This document shows positions 13,846 to 26,342 of a stretch of 64,000 nt of DNA, one piece after another; the stretch's first letter is position 1, and each line of letters begins with the position of its first letter. Source of the stretch: Amphirosellinia nigrospora (taxonomy: Eukaryota; Ascomycota; Sordariomycetes; Xylariales; Xylariaceae); the NCBI GenBank assembly GCA_004123355.1, contig SCHM01000006.1:1054001-1118000 (forward strand), in the 5' to 3' direction. Made by a program: the position numbers and the translations under genes. Below the pieces are notes generated by a model. That model was not told the origin of the DNA. It did not search any database and saw only the letters and a program-made list of their open reading frames with translations.

Positions 13846-14043
13846 ATGCCTACCCAAGCCGAACAAGCGAAGCTTCAGCAACCGTGGAAGAAATGGTTAT
13901 ATCAGTTGGACGCAAAAAGGATCACGGAGAACGGAGTTATCATGGCTAGTAGCAGTGGGACTGGAAACAGTTATCATGGTACGGTTGCACTAAACCCGCG
14001 TAACGATGTCGATTTGAGCAAGCCCAAGGAAAATATGCCTTGA
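13846..14043 (+). CDS. Small hypothetical ORF (65 aa)
   Basis: An ATG-started frame of 65 codons (MPTQAEQ...), hydrophilic, with no signal peptide, cysteine pattern or known motif. It follows a C/T-rich stretch ending CAATAATT before the ATG, an acceptable fungal start context. It may be a first exon whose later exons were not found, or a chance ORF. Confidence 0.25.
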   Translation: MPTQAEQAKLQQPWKKWLYQLDAKRITENGVIMASSSGTGNSYHGTVALNPRNDVDLSKPKENMP

Positions 14044-15198
14044 AGTGAAGTAGGTGATTTCTATTCCGAACAATCTCGTCCACTACTAAACTCATCATCC
14101 GAACAGGGAAAGAATGCACATCTAGGCAGGGCTTGCACTTATAATGAATATATGCCTCGTTGTTTCCAGAATGGTGTTTATGCTTGCAAAAGGATTGAAA
14201 ATATTGGGGACTTTATGCAAAATGGGGTGTTGATTTTGTTTTTTGTCACTCATTCGTGAACGGTCTGGGTTTCGAAGGTCAGAGATTGTTCTTTCTGTAA
14301 TCAAACTCGCTAAGATATCAGTACACGGTTTAGCGAGTAAACATCGTCTATCTTATGTTACAAGGAAGATCCTAACAGAGCCTCAATGACATGTCAACTG
14401 CAAATTCCCTGGCCAGCTGTCAGTTATGGAGGGCCATATATACATCCACCGACAATTCAAAATTCAAAATTCAAAATCCATTTCTTAGTTTCCTAATTAG
14501 GCGAATAGCGAAAAAGTCGTACGAACAAATATTATAAACATAGTCGTTCTAGACCTCTACTAAGTACCTAAAGCCTAGCGAGATAAAAATAAGGTCGTAC
14601 GAATAAGAAATATGCTTACGTGGCGGCGGCGGCGGCGGTAGTAATGCTCGGTGGATTGGGCGACGATGAGGGGTACGGAGTACCGAGCAGCGTGATTGAA
14701 AACCTAGAAATGAGAAATAGATTTTAAGTTTTTGAAAATTAGAATTTAGGTACGATAAAAAAAAAAGATTAAAAAAAAGAGGGGAATATTGCTTACCTAG
14801 GTAATTAAGAACCTAGAAATGAAAATTGGATTTTGAACTTTTTAAAAATTCAATTGTCGGTATATGCACATATGGCCCACCGTCGTCAGTGCAAATTTCG
14901 GAAAATGCAAATAAGCGCCAACTAAGATCCACGAGTGGCCTAACAAATTGAGCAGCTCTCATGTGTCGGTAATGCCACGATCGTTGGGCAGAGATTGAGG
15001 TTGCGATATAGATTAATTTGGGGGCTGCACTCTGATACCTTTCTTAATTGGCCACAATCTACGCTGCGAATATGCAATTTCTCGCCCTGAAATTTTCTAG
15101 GGTCGATAGCATTTTCTCAAATGAGTCTACTTATAAAAATCATAGACCGTGAGCAATAAAAGCGCTTCCTCAACAAGACGTTGAATCATAGTCTCATA
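14044..15198. other. Intergenic with small repeats
   Basis: No gene. It contains a short AATTCAAA tandem (14453-14475), a GGC trinucleotide run (14622-14638), and a degenerate direct duplication in which 14701-14746 resembles 14810-14856; both copies begin AACCTAGAAATGA. The A+T bias of the duplication suggests an old repeat. The ORF at 14122-14304 (-) has no recognisable content. Confidence 0.5.
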
Positions 15199-16820
15199 AT
15201 GCACCAAGGCAGCCAAGACATTGAACAGCAATCAATGGCCACGATGGGAGGAAGGTCAATACACCGATACTGGACCTTGTTGACATTGAAAGTCCCCGAA
15301 TCAAGACAGGTAGTTATTGGTCCTTCTCGTAAGATGATGATTTCTACTCACTGCAAGCATGTGCTAGGCGTCCATTCTTCCCAAGAATTCAACTCATGAC
15401 TCGGGAAGTAGCGTGAGCGAGCAAACCTTCACTCACAACATCGTTGATATGAATTGCCCCCGCCACCGAGCTATTTATACTCTATTCGGGCTCAACGCAG
15501 AGTTTGTCCAAGCTTGGCCTGGTAGCCTATTGTTCTGCAAGTATCTCGAGGAATCATCAGGGGTCTTGATTGAGCACAAGTATGACGTGGTCTGGAAGTT
15601 GATAGGGATTAACGATGCACCACGCTTGAGTGATTGCTGGGAGTGGTACTTTATAGTACTATCCGCTATTAGCAGACTTGAGCCTGAGAAAACCACCATT
15701 GATGGGATTTGCTTCCAATTGGCTTCTGATAAGAACCTCTTCGCCATTTCCAGTGGCATTCCCCAACTCACAGAAACACAACTCAATGAAGCTCGTCGTG
15801 CAGTTTTCGGGGTGCTCTGCTGGGCATCTGCAACATTGGTACCGACTCTGTCGAGGCCTTCAGGTGATGTGAGCTCAGAGCCACTTACACAACTGACTCT
15901 GCCGGAGACCTGGGTACAAGACTCTAAACACATAATGCCTCGCTCTGACTATAGGAGACCAGTTGCTAAGGTCTTCCGTGGGTTCAGGGCGAATGTGGCG
16001 GATCCCATAATTGGCGCTGAGGATGCATTGTATGAAACTAGCATCACCTACGTCTCGCTCTATCGAGTTGGGCATGTGAAGCTTAAGTTGGTAGATACAA
16101 TTACCGACCATCTCCAATTTGATCGACAGCGACGAACTCTATCGTTGTTTCGGTTTCCCACATTTTGCGTGATGAGCATTCTCCAAACTAGGAAATTCGC
16201 TGTCATGGAGAAGTTAGGCCCCCTTCCCCGGGACCGATTTGTTCGGGATATTATTTATCAGGATAAGAAGGCTGACAAATGCCGATAGCATACTGTTAGA
16301 ACTACTACCAACAAGATTTGGGTCTGGTAGCATGCCGGATCCTACGTCCATCTACCGAGAGATACTTCTCTCCTACCGCTTACTTTTCGCACAGTGCGCG
16401 AAGTCCCGGGCACTTATGAGGCAATATCTTCATCAACTGAGTCGAGATGGTGGCGACGACATCGACCCGTTTCTTATTACCCTCTGCACATCACCTATCT
16501 CAGCATTTCACAACAAGTCGACACTCCTTAGGAACGTATTTCCGGACTCAACTTTAGATGTTCATGGCCACTTCAAGGAATCCAGTACTTACTCCGCTAC
16601 AAATGATTTCCCTATTTATGGCTTCCGTCTGCAAATTCTTCAAAGGTATAATATGAGGCAACAACCTAGCAAGGTTAAGGATCTCTGGCGCGACCGTAGG
16701 AACCCCCTCCAGTGGTACACTTTTTGGACTGTGTTATGGGTTGGGGGTGTTTCGATCATTCTTAGCTCATTACAATTGGTGGTTGGCATTGCACAACTGT
16801 ACTACACGATAAATGCTTAG
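15199..16820 (+). CDS. Uncharacterised fungal protein with C-terminal membrane segment
   Basis: Exon 1 is 15199-15309 and a clean 58-nt intron (15310-15367) joins it in frame to the long second exon. The frame then changes near 16260-16275; removing one base from the AAGAAGGCT stretch joins the two parts, and the product would be about 500 residues. The C-terminus reads RDRRNPLQWYTFW and then a hydrophobic helix (about 20 residues), a tail I associate with many uncharacterised proteins of filamentous fungi. The rest is cytosolic in character. No catalytic motif is visible. It is convergent with the DPP III gene, with 137 nt between the stops. Function unknown. Confidence 0.6.
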
Positions 16821-16957
16821 TCTGAGGCAGGCGAGTTTGTATTAGAATGAGAGCATAATATAGATAGCTTGGCATTCCTACTAGGAGCCTAGAATTTCTG
16901 ATCTCGCTTGGTGGATTGTATCTCATACGCCGAGGTCTGAGACACACGGGATGACGA

Positions 16958-19344
16958 TCATATGTTCCTTTCCACCCACGACCGAATGATGCCTTCGTTG
17001 CTGCTCTCGTATTCTTCAATAGTTACTTGTTCACCTTTGAGGAATGTATTTGCATGCACGAATTTCCACCGAGGCTCCGGCTTCCTCGCAACAATTTGCC
17101 TCCATTGTTCATGAATGCCAGTTATCGAGGTCAGCTCTTCATAGTATCTACTGCAAGACTCGACATCTGCGGTGCATCGCCAAATATGAAGACGGCATAG
17201 GAATCTGCCCAGTGATGGCTTCCCTTGGACAACATTTTGTTTGAATCAACTTCGATTGTTAGGCGCTCTGAATCTATGTCAGAGACCACGCGGAGGACAT
17301 CGCCACCGTCTCGAAGAAGGTAGTTCAAGATTGCCCAGTGAGCCTGTTACATGGTATTAAGATGGTATTCTTAGAGCCCCTGAAGAAACGTGTTGGCAAC
17401 TACTCACCCTCTTATGTGCCTGGCCCCAGGCTTTTTGCTCGGGGTTATAGTACGCCAGCGCTTGAGGCCCTCTACCCGATCTGCAGGTATGTGTTGTAAT
17501 GTACTAGAACCGTTAGCGCTCATTAAATGAGTTCATGGAACTTGTAGAATAACTCACGATCTTCGGCAATAACGTCATACTCAAAAATGGAGAGAAGCTC
17601 CTTATTGTCAATTAGATACAAGGGGACGAGCATTGCTCTGCACTCCTCAACGCTAGTAGCGATATTGCCAAAAACGGATGTCCATGTCTGGCCAGGCCGG
17701 TACCAGGAGTCAATGGGTTTTTGGGTCAGTGGGCTGATAGGAGGGCTCGCAATGTCGAAGTTATAATGGCTAGGACTTGTTTCACTTAGAAGCTTGCCAC
17801 TCCCATGCCCAGTAGCTCGTGAATCGCTGTTGTAACGAAGCGGATGATGTGAGTGTATTCTCTATACCTCTTGACGTCAGAGTCATCTACATAATAACAT
17901 GGGCGGGATGAACTGCTGTTTGCGTTCATTCGATTGGCAACGACGATGTTCTTAAAGCCACAGGTTTCCCTAATATCATTGTACTAAAGACATGATTAAT
18001 AGGAAGAAGATCTATTACACGAGACCACACTCACGTTTGGCACGTTTGTGGCTTCGAAAGCGTAGCTTGTGCAGAATGCTAGAGCTATAATAAGATATTA
18101 ATGTCAACTGTAATCGATAGAAGATGGAGGGTGATATTACAGTAACTACTCGTGTAATCTGGAGCGACGAAAACATCCTTCTCGAATGGGCCTTTGCCAT
18201 CGTTCACACCCGGTAACGCCCAAGGTAAGAGGCGGATAAAAGTGGTAGAGTGGTTCACGAAGTATTTCATCTTTAGCGACTCGATAGGGTCGGAGATTCC
18301 CACAAAGCCCCCCATTCGCCTCTGACGCCGTGGGGATCGCGGTATGTCTCAACAAATCCAATGATGCTTTCGACAACAGGGGATTTATCTTTAACCCACG
18401 CTTTCTGGGCAGCTCTGAATGATTTCATATTTCCGGTCCTGAAGTTGCGAATATATTGATCAATGACCTCCTGTTGTGTCTCATCCTGTGTGTACCTTCG
18501 AGCCTTTTCAAGAGAATGGCACACTTTGCGCAATTCTTTGGCATGATCCCCTCCTCTGATCAATATGGACCCAAGCCCATCTACGCCATCCAATCGTGTT
18601 CTTTGATCATCGGTTGATGCTTGGAGGACTTCGAAAACAGGGCAGCCGTTGTCGATGACTTTCTTAACTCTCGTGTTCTCCGGTTCGATCTCGTGGATCT
18701 CAAGCACCTTGGAGACGAGGACAATTTCTTCTTTCGTAATTTCCTCATCCCCGAATAATATGTGGACTGCGCGCGCTCGCTTGGGTAACCGAGGACGAAG
18801 GGAGGCCCCGAAATCATAGGTTTGATGACAATTTCTAGGGCACTTTTAGCGTCGGCGGAAGCTTGCCCAAGCCTTCGTAGTGCATCGGCGGAAAGATCAG
18901 GAACAAACTTTTGATCTCCTTCGCCCTGGATGGTATTAGTGGCGTGTCATTTTTACGATCAAGTTATACACTGTACCCAATAATTGCCCATATTGTAAAG
19001 GAAGTGGCCAGCGTATTCCAAGAATGCAGCCAATTCCTGGGCGCTTACACCGTGATCGCCCACGAGTTTCTGCCATTGCCCGTCACATGACTTGTAGAGG
19101 GCGATGATGAAGTCGAAGATGCCGATGGCCTCAGGGGAGACCTGGCGCATGATAATTCTGCTGCCATACCAAGCAGCACGGGAGATGTGATGCGCATAGA
19201 GCTTTTCGCGCTCTGAGAGCCGTTGGAAGACCTCTTTCACGGCCAGGGCTGTGTGGGTGGGCCGGGTGTCCGGATAATGTCCATATGCGAACAGGTGGAG
19301 GAGTTTGGAGTGGTTGCTGCGGTATTGTACGGCTAGGTGCGCAT
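16958..19344 (-). CDS. Dipeptidyl-peptidase III (peptidase family M49), multiply frame-broken
   Basis: M49 enzymes are cytosolic zinc exopeptidases that release dipeptides from the N-terminus of peptides. Clear family blocks run in order: REKLYAHH and SRAAWYGSR, QVSPEA, LEYAGHFL, an intron, GDQKFVPDLS, PFVLGYPSE, IEPENTRVKK, GGFVGI, FVAPDYT, NDIRETCGFKN, IHELLG, SWYRPGQTW, VEECRA, YYNPEQKAWGQ, NYLLRDGGDV, FVHANTFLKG and a C-terminal SWVERNI. Several introns splice cleanly. At least five one-base losses interrupt it: near 18749-18752, 18308-18313, 17804-17809 (inside the HELLGH zinc motif), about 17460 and 17222-17224. The start at 19344 needs a further one-base correction. Family identity is certain; whether a working enzyme is made is not. 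Confidence 0.85.
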
Positions 19345-20274
19345 GCTAGAGAGAAACGGGGAAAAAGTGGGCGGGAGGAGAGAAGACCCTCAAAGATTGA
19401 GGCTCTGCAGAGCTGGTCCGGTTCTACATTTGTATCATCGTCCAGACATAGGAGACTATGTCAAACGATATAGAGGCTGTGCCCATGTTCTTATCGGGCG
19501 TCTCTGCATATGTAAGAATTCGGATGTAGGGAGGTAGTGTATGATATGCCCCGAGAGTGCCGCGCATCTTGACTTCTGGAATGAATGGCTGTGAGAGTAT
19601 CGATACTTGTCGGTACATGCTACTACCCAGATACATGACCAGTTGTGGCCCCTGATTCAGAAGGGTGGCGGCTTTTAAACTAGAAGTTGATGCAAGGCAT
19701 CATGTCAATGCATTCCCGGCACTTTATTCCCTACTATTGATCACCAATGCAGACCGAACAAGGGTATACATAAGTACAGTATTACTCGCCGATTAACTCA
19801 CCGGTGCCATACCGGTGAGACATCCCTGCTTTGAGTAGGTAGTTTCGAAATTACCACTCTGGCCGATGTCGTAGTAAGGCTCTTACAAGTACTCCCTTAC
19901 ACACACTACAGTACCTAGTATAGGAAGGCTACATTTGTGATCCTTGCCGAGCTGTCCGTGTACGATCATACGCGTCACCCGTGGTATTACTAGCCAGGCA
20001 CGAAGATAGATGGCTTATTATAGCACATTGTGTGGGTGGGCACTGCTCGGGGCCGAGTGTTCTTGCTTTTGATGGTGGTCAGCGTGCTCATACCACTATC
20101 ACATTCTCATGAAAGTACATGACTACAGAAACTATCCTCAGGCAACAAGTCTCATAATACTCAACATGAACCCCCATGACCTGTAAGTGCTATATCCAAG
20201 CCTGGGCGAATTAGGTCTGATGGATATTCTAGAGAACACCTCTTCTCCACTCAGTGGAAAAGAACAATCGAGAG
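19345..20274. other. Intergenic, divergent promoters of DPP III and NLR genes
   Basis: About 0.9 kb between two divergently transcribed genes, so it should hold both promoters. Short ORFs (19285-19636, both strands) show nothing recognisable. No clear TATA box or regulatory palindrome was identified. Confidence 0.35.
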
Positions 20275-23200
20275 ATGTCGTCTTTTGTTGGAGCCACACG
20301 ACATAGACAGTCTAGACATTTTAGTTTCATGGGATGCAGTTCGGGAGGCTATCTTGGAGCCGCCGGGTGAAAATGCAGCTTCCGAGTTTGCCCTGTCCAA
20401 ACCAGCGCTGGGCCATCTGAGCAGCTTCACTCACACTTTTGAGACTAAGCTTGGCCCTAAGTTGAGCTCCTCGTTTCTATGGGGCGTCATTGGCATTATG
20501 ATCCAGGTTGGGTTTAGCCCTAACGACGAGGAACCGCTGTTCATTTGCTCACCATCTTATTCTAGGTGGCATCCGAAAGTCAAGAAGCGACAAGAACAAC
20601 GCTACGCATGCTGAGATCCATCGGCTACAAAGCTGATACGTTCAATACCTGCTGTACTGCGCTTCCTCGCATGGTTGATCAGATTAAGGAAGCTTGCTTT
20701 GATATTCAGATGGAATTGGTAGATTTTATCGTTGATGCTATCAGATGCTTGCGTGGGGACTATGAATTGAGTGTGTATCAACCTTCTTTTCACTTCACTA
20801 CCTCGGTGCATGCAGGGCTGGGCGGGATTGTTCAAGGAACCCAGTTGAGCAAATGGAGAAACGTTACGCCAGGGTGAATATGGAGCTTGAGAAAATATTA
20901 GTGCAAGTTGAAAAGACGGTTCAATTCAATATGTCGCTTGGGCTTCAAGCGCAGCCGGTAACTGCCAAGGCATCACAGACTTTGGCGATACCAGATAAGA
21001 AACCGCCATTTCTATTGCTACCCCAGACAAGAACGTTACGGTTTTTTGACCGTGTCGATATTTTTACCCAGTTAGACGACGTCTTCAGTGACGAAGTAGG
21101 GGAATCTTTCAAGTCTGTTGCGTTATGGGACTTGGCGGTGTTGGTAAGAGCTCGATTGCCGTGCGATACCTCGAGACCAAGAGTAGCCTTGACAGATATG
21201 ACGCTATACTATGGATGCATGCAGAGAAAGACGCATCTCTCCGGCAGAGCTTCACTGAGATAGCTTTGAAGTTGAAACTTTCCGGCGCCCATCCGCAAGC
21301 CCACGATGAGAACCTTGCCCTTGTCCAAGAATGGTTCCAATCCACAGGTAAGATTCCGCGACGTCACTTATTCACAACAGCTTATAGGAACAAATTTCGT
21401 TTTAACACCTCTCTTAGACTGCAAGTGCTTGTTAGTATATGATAACGTTCCCCTACCAGGAATCCCCCGAGGTATTGGCCAGTGGCAGGAAAGGGGCATG
21501 TTATCATCACGACCCGCAATTCCTCAATCGCCTTTGACCAAGCCAGTGCCGCCATCGAAGTCAATTCTTGGGACACTAAGCGAGGTTCCGAATTCTTAAT
21601 GTTTCTGCTCCGAAAGGAGATCGGCAGGGACTTAGAAAACGAGGGGATATCTGCACAAGAGCTTTCGCGCAGACTCAGTGGACATGCACTTGGGATTTCT
21701 CATAGTAAGTAATTTTCGTAACCATTTTCCTCCTATTTTGTCGGCTTTTTCAAAATAGTGCATTTTCGCCATATGAAGATGTCTACAAGCTTATGAAGCA
21801 GTCGCGATTCATATTATAAACGGTAATAACCAACTCCGAGTGTTGTAGTGGCTGGACTTATACACCGACGGTCCTGGACTATCTCCGAGTTCATGAAAAT
21901 ATACTTGAATAACACCAGACGTGTCCACGGCTCCGAGTTTCAGGCTTTGTGGGACTTTTCATTTCAATCCTTAGATGGCCAAACTTGTGCATTCCTTGGA
22001 GTCCTCTCATTCCTGATGGCCGATGACATTCCTCAGTCTTTATTTGAAATAGGTGATCAACTGCCAAAAGCTCTCTGCTTCTGCAAGGACGAATATAGGT
22101 TCGGCTTATGTCATTTTGATATATGCGAAATGTTAATCAAGTTACAGTTTCTACGAAACAATCGAGGGCCTTCTAGAGGTTTCATTGATTAAGAGGAATA
22201 GAGATACTAGAGTATTCTCTATACACAGGATGGTCCAGACACAGTTCAGATATTTCTTAGAACGGTCACAACTCCAACACAGCTTTGCGGATGCTGTCAC
22301 GATTATCTATCGCCAGTTCCCTAAAATGGGGGAGGGTGATAAAGGTCAGCTTTATGATGAATGGACCCGGTGTAATGCCATGCTGCAACACGTCATCTCG
22401 CTGAAGGATTGTTTCAAAGCCTGCTACAACTCGGACAACACCTTCAAGGCTCCGTTGGAGTTTTGTGAGCTTTTAACAGACTGTCAGAGGTGGGCTTCCT
22501 ACATCTATCACGGAAGGATACTACTCATTCATCTTGCAAATTAGGTATCTCTATGAATGTAACGCTTTTGCCGACCTTGAAGATATGTGTAACGTCAATC
22601 TTATGGCCGTCAAGACCCTCGATGACGAGAGCAAGATCAAAGCCCTTCTTCCTCATATTTACTCTCAACAGGCTAATATGTACGAAGGGCTAGGGAATGC
22701 TAAAAAATCTATTGAGCTCAATACCAAAGGTTACCACATTCGATTGGGTGAAAATCCAATTCAGCAGCCGCTTTGCTATGGGTTCGAAGCGAATCTTGGA
22801 TACACATGCAATACCGCTAACAATCATGAAATTGCAATGCAGTGGTTTGAGAAGGCGCGTAATCGTTGGGTCAAGTGTGTCAACAACAATGATGATGAAG
22901 ATTCCTACCCAGCTATTCTAAAAAAGAATATGGCTCGTTGTTTACTATATATGGGTAATCTTTCGGAAGCAAGATGGCTTCTGGACACAGCTATAGCCGA
23001 GTTCAAAATGAGTAAACCTTTTAATTGGGGAATGGTGGCCTTGTAAGTTCCTCACTCGACGACACATGTCCAAGTGTATCAACTAATTATTTTATAACAC
23101 CAGTGCCTACCAGGTCATGGGTCTCATCAACAGAAAGGAGGGTAATCTGGAAGCAGCGGAAGCGAACTTCATTGAGGCTCAGAACTTTTGGCGCCAGGGA

Positions 23201-23596
23201 GATCAGGCTCGGCTGAATCCATTCTTTGGTGGTTGCGTGTATAAAACAGGAGTAGTTTGTCTAGACCAGGGTAAAACAGAAGCAGCGGTGTAGGTCCTTT
23301 CTATCCTATTTGATAGCACATTTGATGGCGTCTAAGTGACTCACCTCGAGCACAGGAAACACCTCCGGGACTCTTTGGATGTTACCGGCTTTCACAAGGA
23401 CACGATGCCGGTAGAACATGCACGTAGCTGTTTTAAGCTTTCGGAGGCACTGCTTCAAGATAACCCGGGCGACACTACAGAAGCGGATGAACTGAGGGAG
23501 AACGCGGAGATGTTCTTGAAGAGACGCGATCCGAAGGCCATAGACTTCTCGAATGAAGACGCGTATGATAAGTTTGTGCCGATCTTTTGGAGATAA
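20275..23596 (+). CDS. NLR-type protein: N-terminal fungal domain, P-loop NTPase, TPR-like repeats
   Basis: A multi-exon gene with introns at 20507-20565, about 20773-20815, 21348-21417, 21705-21848, 22099-22147, 22490-22544, 23043-23103 and 23290-23355. The N-terminal ~200 residues resemble the helical domain (DUF7708-like) that precedes NTPases in fungal STAND proteins. Then come Walker A GLGGVGKSS (about 21133), Walker B LLVYDNV (about 21429) and a sensor-like VIITTRN (about 21493). A winged-helix-like part (FSIHRMVQTQFR) follows, then helical repeats (SQQANMYEGLGN, NMARCLLYMGN, AYQVMGLINRKEGN) like TPRs. Such proteins oligomerise on ligand sensing and trigger cell death or defence. Frame breaks: 20840-20842 (one extra C, or another splice choice), 21127-21129 (one G short, just before the P-loop) and 21464-21468 (one C short). 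The start ATG at 20275 also needs one base to join the frame. Confidence 0.8.
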
Positions 23597-25076
23597 TACC
23601 TGTACTCTAGCAATGAATTCCAGTCGCATACGATAGGCTAGTTTACATCATGTTACCTAGCAACCTTGGCTAGTTTTAACTTCACTTTCAAGACTTTAAT
23701 AACACTCAGACGTAACTCGAAATATGACAGATGCAACTGATACTTTATATTCCATCCCGCTTCAATACTGAATTAGCTTAAATAGTGGGGTCCACTCCCA
23801 AGAGGTCCCGCCTGGCAGACTAGAACTACATATGGAAGGCAAGTAGGTAGGCGAGGCGATATCAACAGTACTTCTATTAGCTCACCTTGGGTCATAGATC
23901 TTGCACCGTTCGATGCATGGAGATAGTCGATCTTTCCGTTTGGAAATTTTCTTGTCGCCACAGGTCTAAGTGACAGAGTTGCTCAAAGAAAAATGTATAT
24001 GCTAGTTTGCATTTATGCATACAAGCTACGGCGACGGCCGAGATGCCAGGAACGAATAAAATTGACGCAGTCGTCCGGATATAATGGATACTCAAAAATA
24101 GCCCTAGCTACTACTGAGTAAGCCTAAGAATGTAGAGCCTCACTCTTATCAATTATTATCAATAATATCCTGCCGAGATTATTCCAATCATCACGACGCT
24201 GATCGGTAATGCATTGTCATGTGCAGGACCGTACCGCACTGCTTGTGTAGAGCTTACTTCACCAGGGTACTCATTTTAGCGCGCAATACAGACATGGTTA
24301 AGAGTCTTAGCTGCCACGATGCACGGACCTAGCCTATAGACAAAGGACGTGTGTGTATATAGACGGAGATTATTCACCAGGGTAGATTTCTTGCGCAATC
24401 AGAAGAGTTTTACCTAGCCCCATACCAGGGGTCCTGATAATAGCAAACGAGGGTTTCATGACAGGTTGATTACAATCTCCCGGGATTCCTTCTTGATACT
24501 CCTGTCTTACTATGCACCGCGCTCAGCGTGGGGGCGGTAGGGGCTGCGATAAGCCGCAAATATGAATTTTATTCAATATGATACGACCGATGACTAAGTG
24601 TCAGAGACCTCGCAGGGGTAGGGTGTAGACATCTGTTGCGCGGAGAACCAATGAAACCATCTGTGTGGGATCTACATGATTACATGACTATATACAGCGA
24701 GTCTCTTTGTCTGGTCTGATTCGTGTGTCTAGATCCCTGGCACTAAGCGTGAACAAATCTCGAGATGACTAGCATGATTCATAGGTAACTATCAGGGTCT
24801 TCTAAGCCCGGCCTCAACGACTTCGTATCATAAGACAGGAGGATTAATACAATATAAATGGGAGTATAATGAGACAAGGACGTTGAATGGCAAGTGCCAT
24901 GTAACACACAAAAGAGAATATAGATTGAATATATGGAGGGGTCGATAATCTATTGGGAAACACCTCAACCCCGAAAGAAGCTATCAGAATATATGGCATT
25001 TGGATAACCCTCTATTGCCGGTGATGATCTTACCTCCCAGTCTCTCCTAACATTAATTTGTCCCGTGTCGGGATGA
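23597..25076. other. Intergenic, nothing recognised
   Basis: About 1.5 kb with only short frames (for example 23773-24095, minus strand) lacking motifs. Intergenic between two genes whose 3' ends face each other. Confidence 0.4.
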
Positions 25077-26342
25077 CTATCTGTTCTGCGAGATACTGGT
25101 TTGAGTTGTTAGCGCATTACCCAGAGAAAATAGAGTGATATCGCCCTTATGATACATGTCATTCCTCGAGCTCAACTTACCCACAATATTGGTAAAGCGA
25201 TACCCCTCTTCTCTTACTCTCTGGGAGTTATCGGTGGTCCCAGTATGGTTCGCCCGTTTTCCAAAACTAGATAATATCGACGTAGTGAGCACTCTGTGAA
25301 TTGCTGGCCCTGAGAGGGGTAGGTTCGCATTGATAATTCCTAACAGTGGAACTAGCGATGACTGCAGAGAAAACTCTGAGGAAGTATACGTGATATCGTC
25401 AGGATTAAGATCAGCGAAGTATTTAATCCGGATGGACGTTATGATGATTATTCTTGGGTAAAAAAACGTGAAGATTAGCTCAAATAACGGAGCAACAGAA
25501 GAGCAAACATAAGGGGAAGAAAACATACATAAAACCTAACCCGAAAATGAAAGTTAGAGAAACTTTTTTCACCGTGGCTAGCTGCAGTCTCCAAAGAACC
25601 GGCATGGGTAGCAGAATGACCACGATATCGATAGCTAGGTCAGTTGATGCCAAAACTATGTACATCGTATCCGAGTCGCCACATCGCCCAGGGATATTTA
25701 AAAACCACGTTTTTTGGGGTGGTCTGCAAAAAATGCAAAGCTGAAAAATGCCGCGATCCCGAAAGCAATGGTGAAGATCATGACGCCGTAAACGAAATAC
25801 TGAATTCGTTTTGTGCCGAAGAGTACGGTATAGAAGTGAAGAATAGACACTTTGATGAGGATTACGAGGATAAGCCACATCAACCCGATCGCATAAGTAA
25901 GCTAATTAACTCGTTAGAATCGCTAACGGAGGTTAGTCGAACTGATAGGACGATTGTAGGACACACCTTGCGAAAAACGACAATCGTGCCCGGTCCACTA
26001 ATTCTCTCTACTTCATCAGAATGAAGTCCCAAGCCACACTCCAAAATCAGAGCAAGTATCACAGCATATCGTGCGGTTAGGATAAGCTAGTGGATTATCG
26101 GCGTTAGCTTTCGCGTCTTCAATCAGTATGCCTGAGTTCAAACGCCTGACAGGTCTTACTAGTGCAATGACAATAAGTATATCATTAGCTTCTAGCCGCG
26201 TTTTCTGCAGCTGTCTTGACCAAAGCCTAATCCCTGTGAATACGTAGTCGAGTGCGAGAAATACTGTTTCGACGATAAGGTCCATCTCGCCAGGGCCATT
26301 GTGAGGGAGACTGTCCGCAAGATTGCCTGATCGCGCAGCCAT
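25077..26342 (-). CDS. Fungal rhodopsin-like seven-helix membrane protein (PTH11-type superfamily)
   Basis: Four exons (26160-26342, 25967-26086, 25529-25901, 25077-25452) with 73, 65 and 76 nt introns give 350 residues once one base is restored in the T6 run at 25710-25715. The protein is a string of hydrophobic helices with charged loops. Family marks are LVILIKVSILHFY in helix 3, then RCGDSDTMYI, DLAIDIVVILLPMPVLW and KKVSLTFIFGLGF, the signature block of the uncharacterised fungal integral membrane family (PF20684) related to PTH11-like receptors. The C-terminal ~80 residues are polar and cytosolic. Members often sit beside secondary-metabolite or effector genes; ligands are unknown. The start ATG at 26342 gives MAARSGN, placing the first helix near residue 25. 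Confidence 0.85.

Noticed and set aside
15475-15933. 152-codon minus-strand ORF
   Set aside because: Lies fully antisense to the well-supported second exon of the 15199-16820 gene; a shadow frame.
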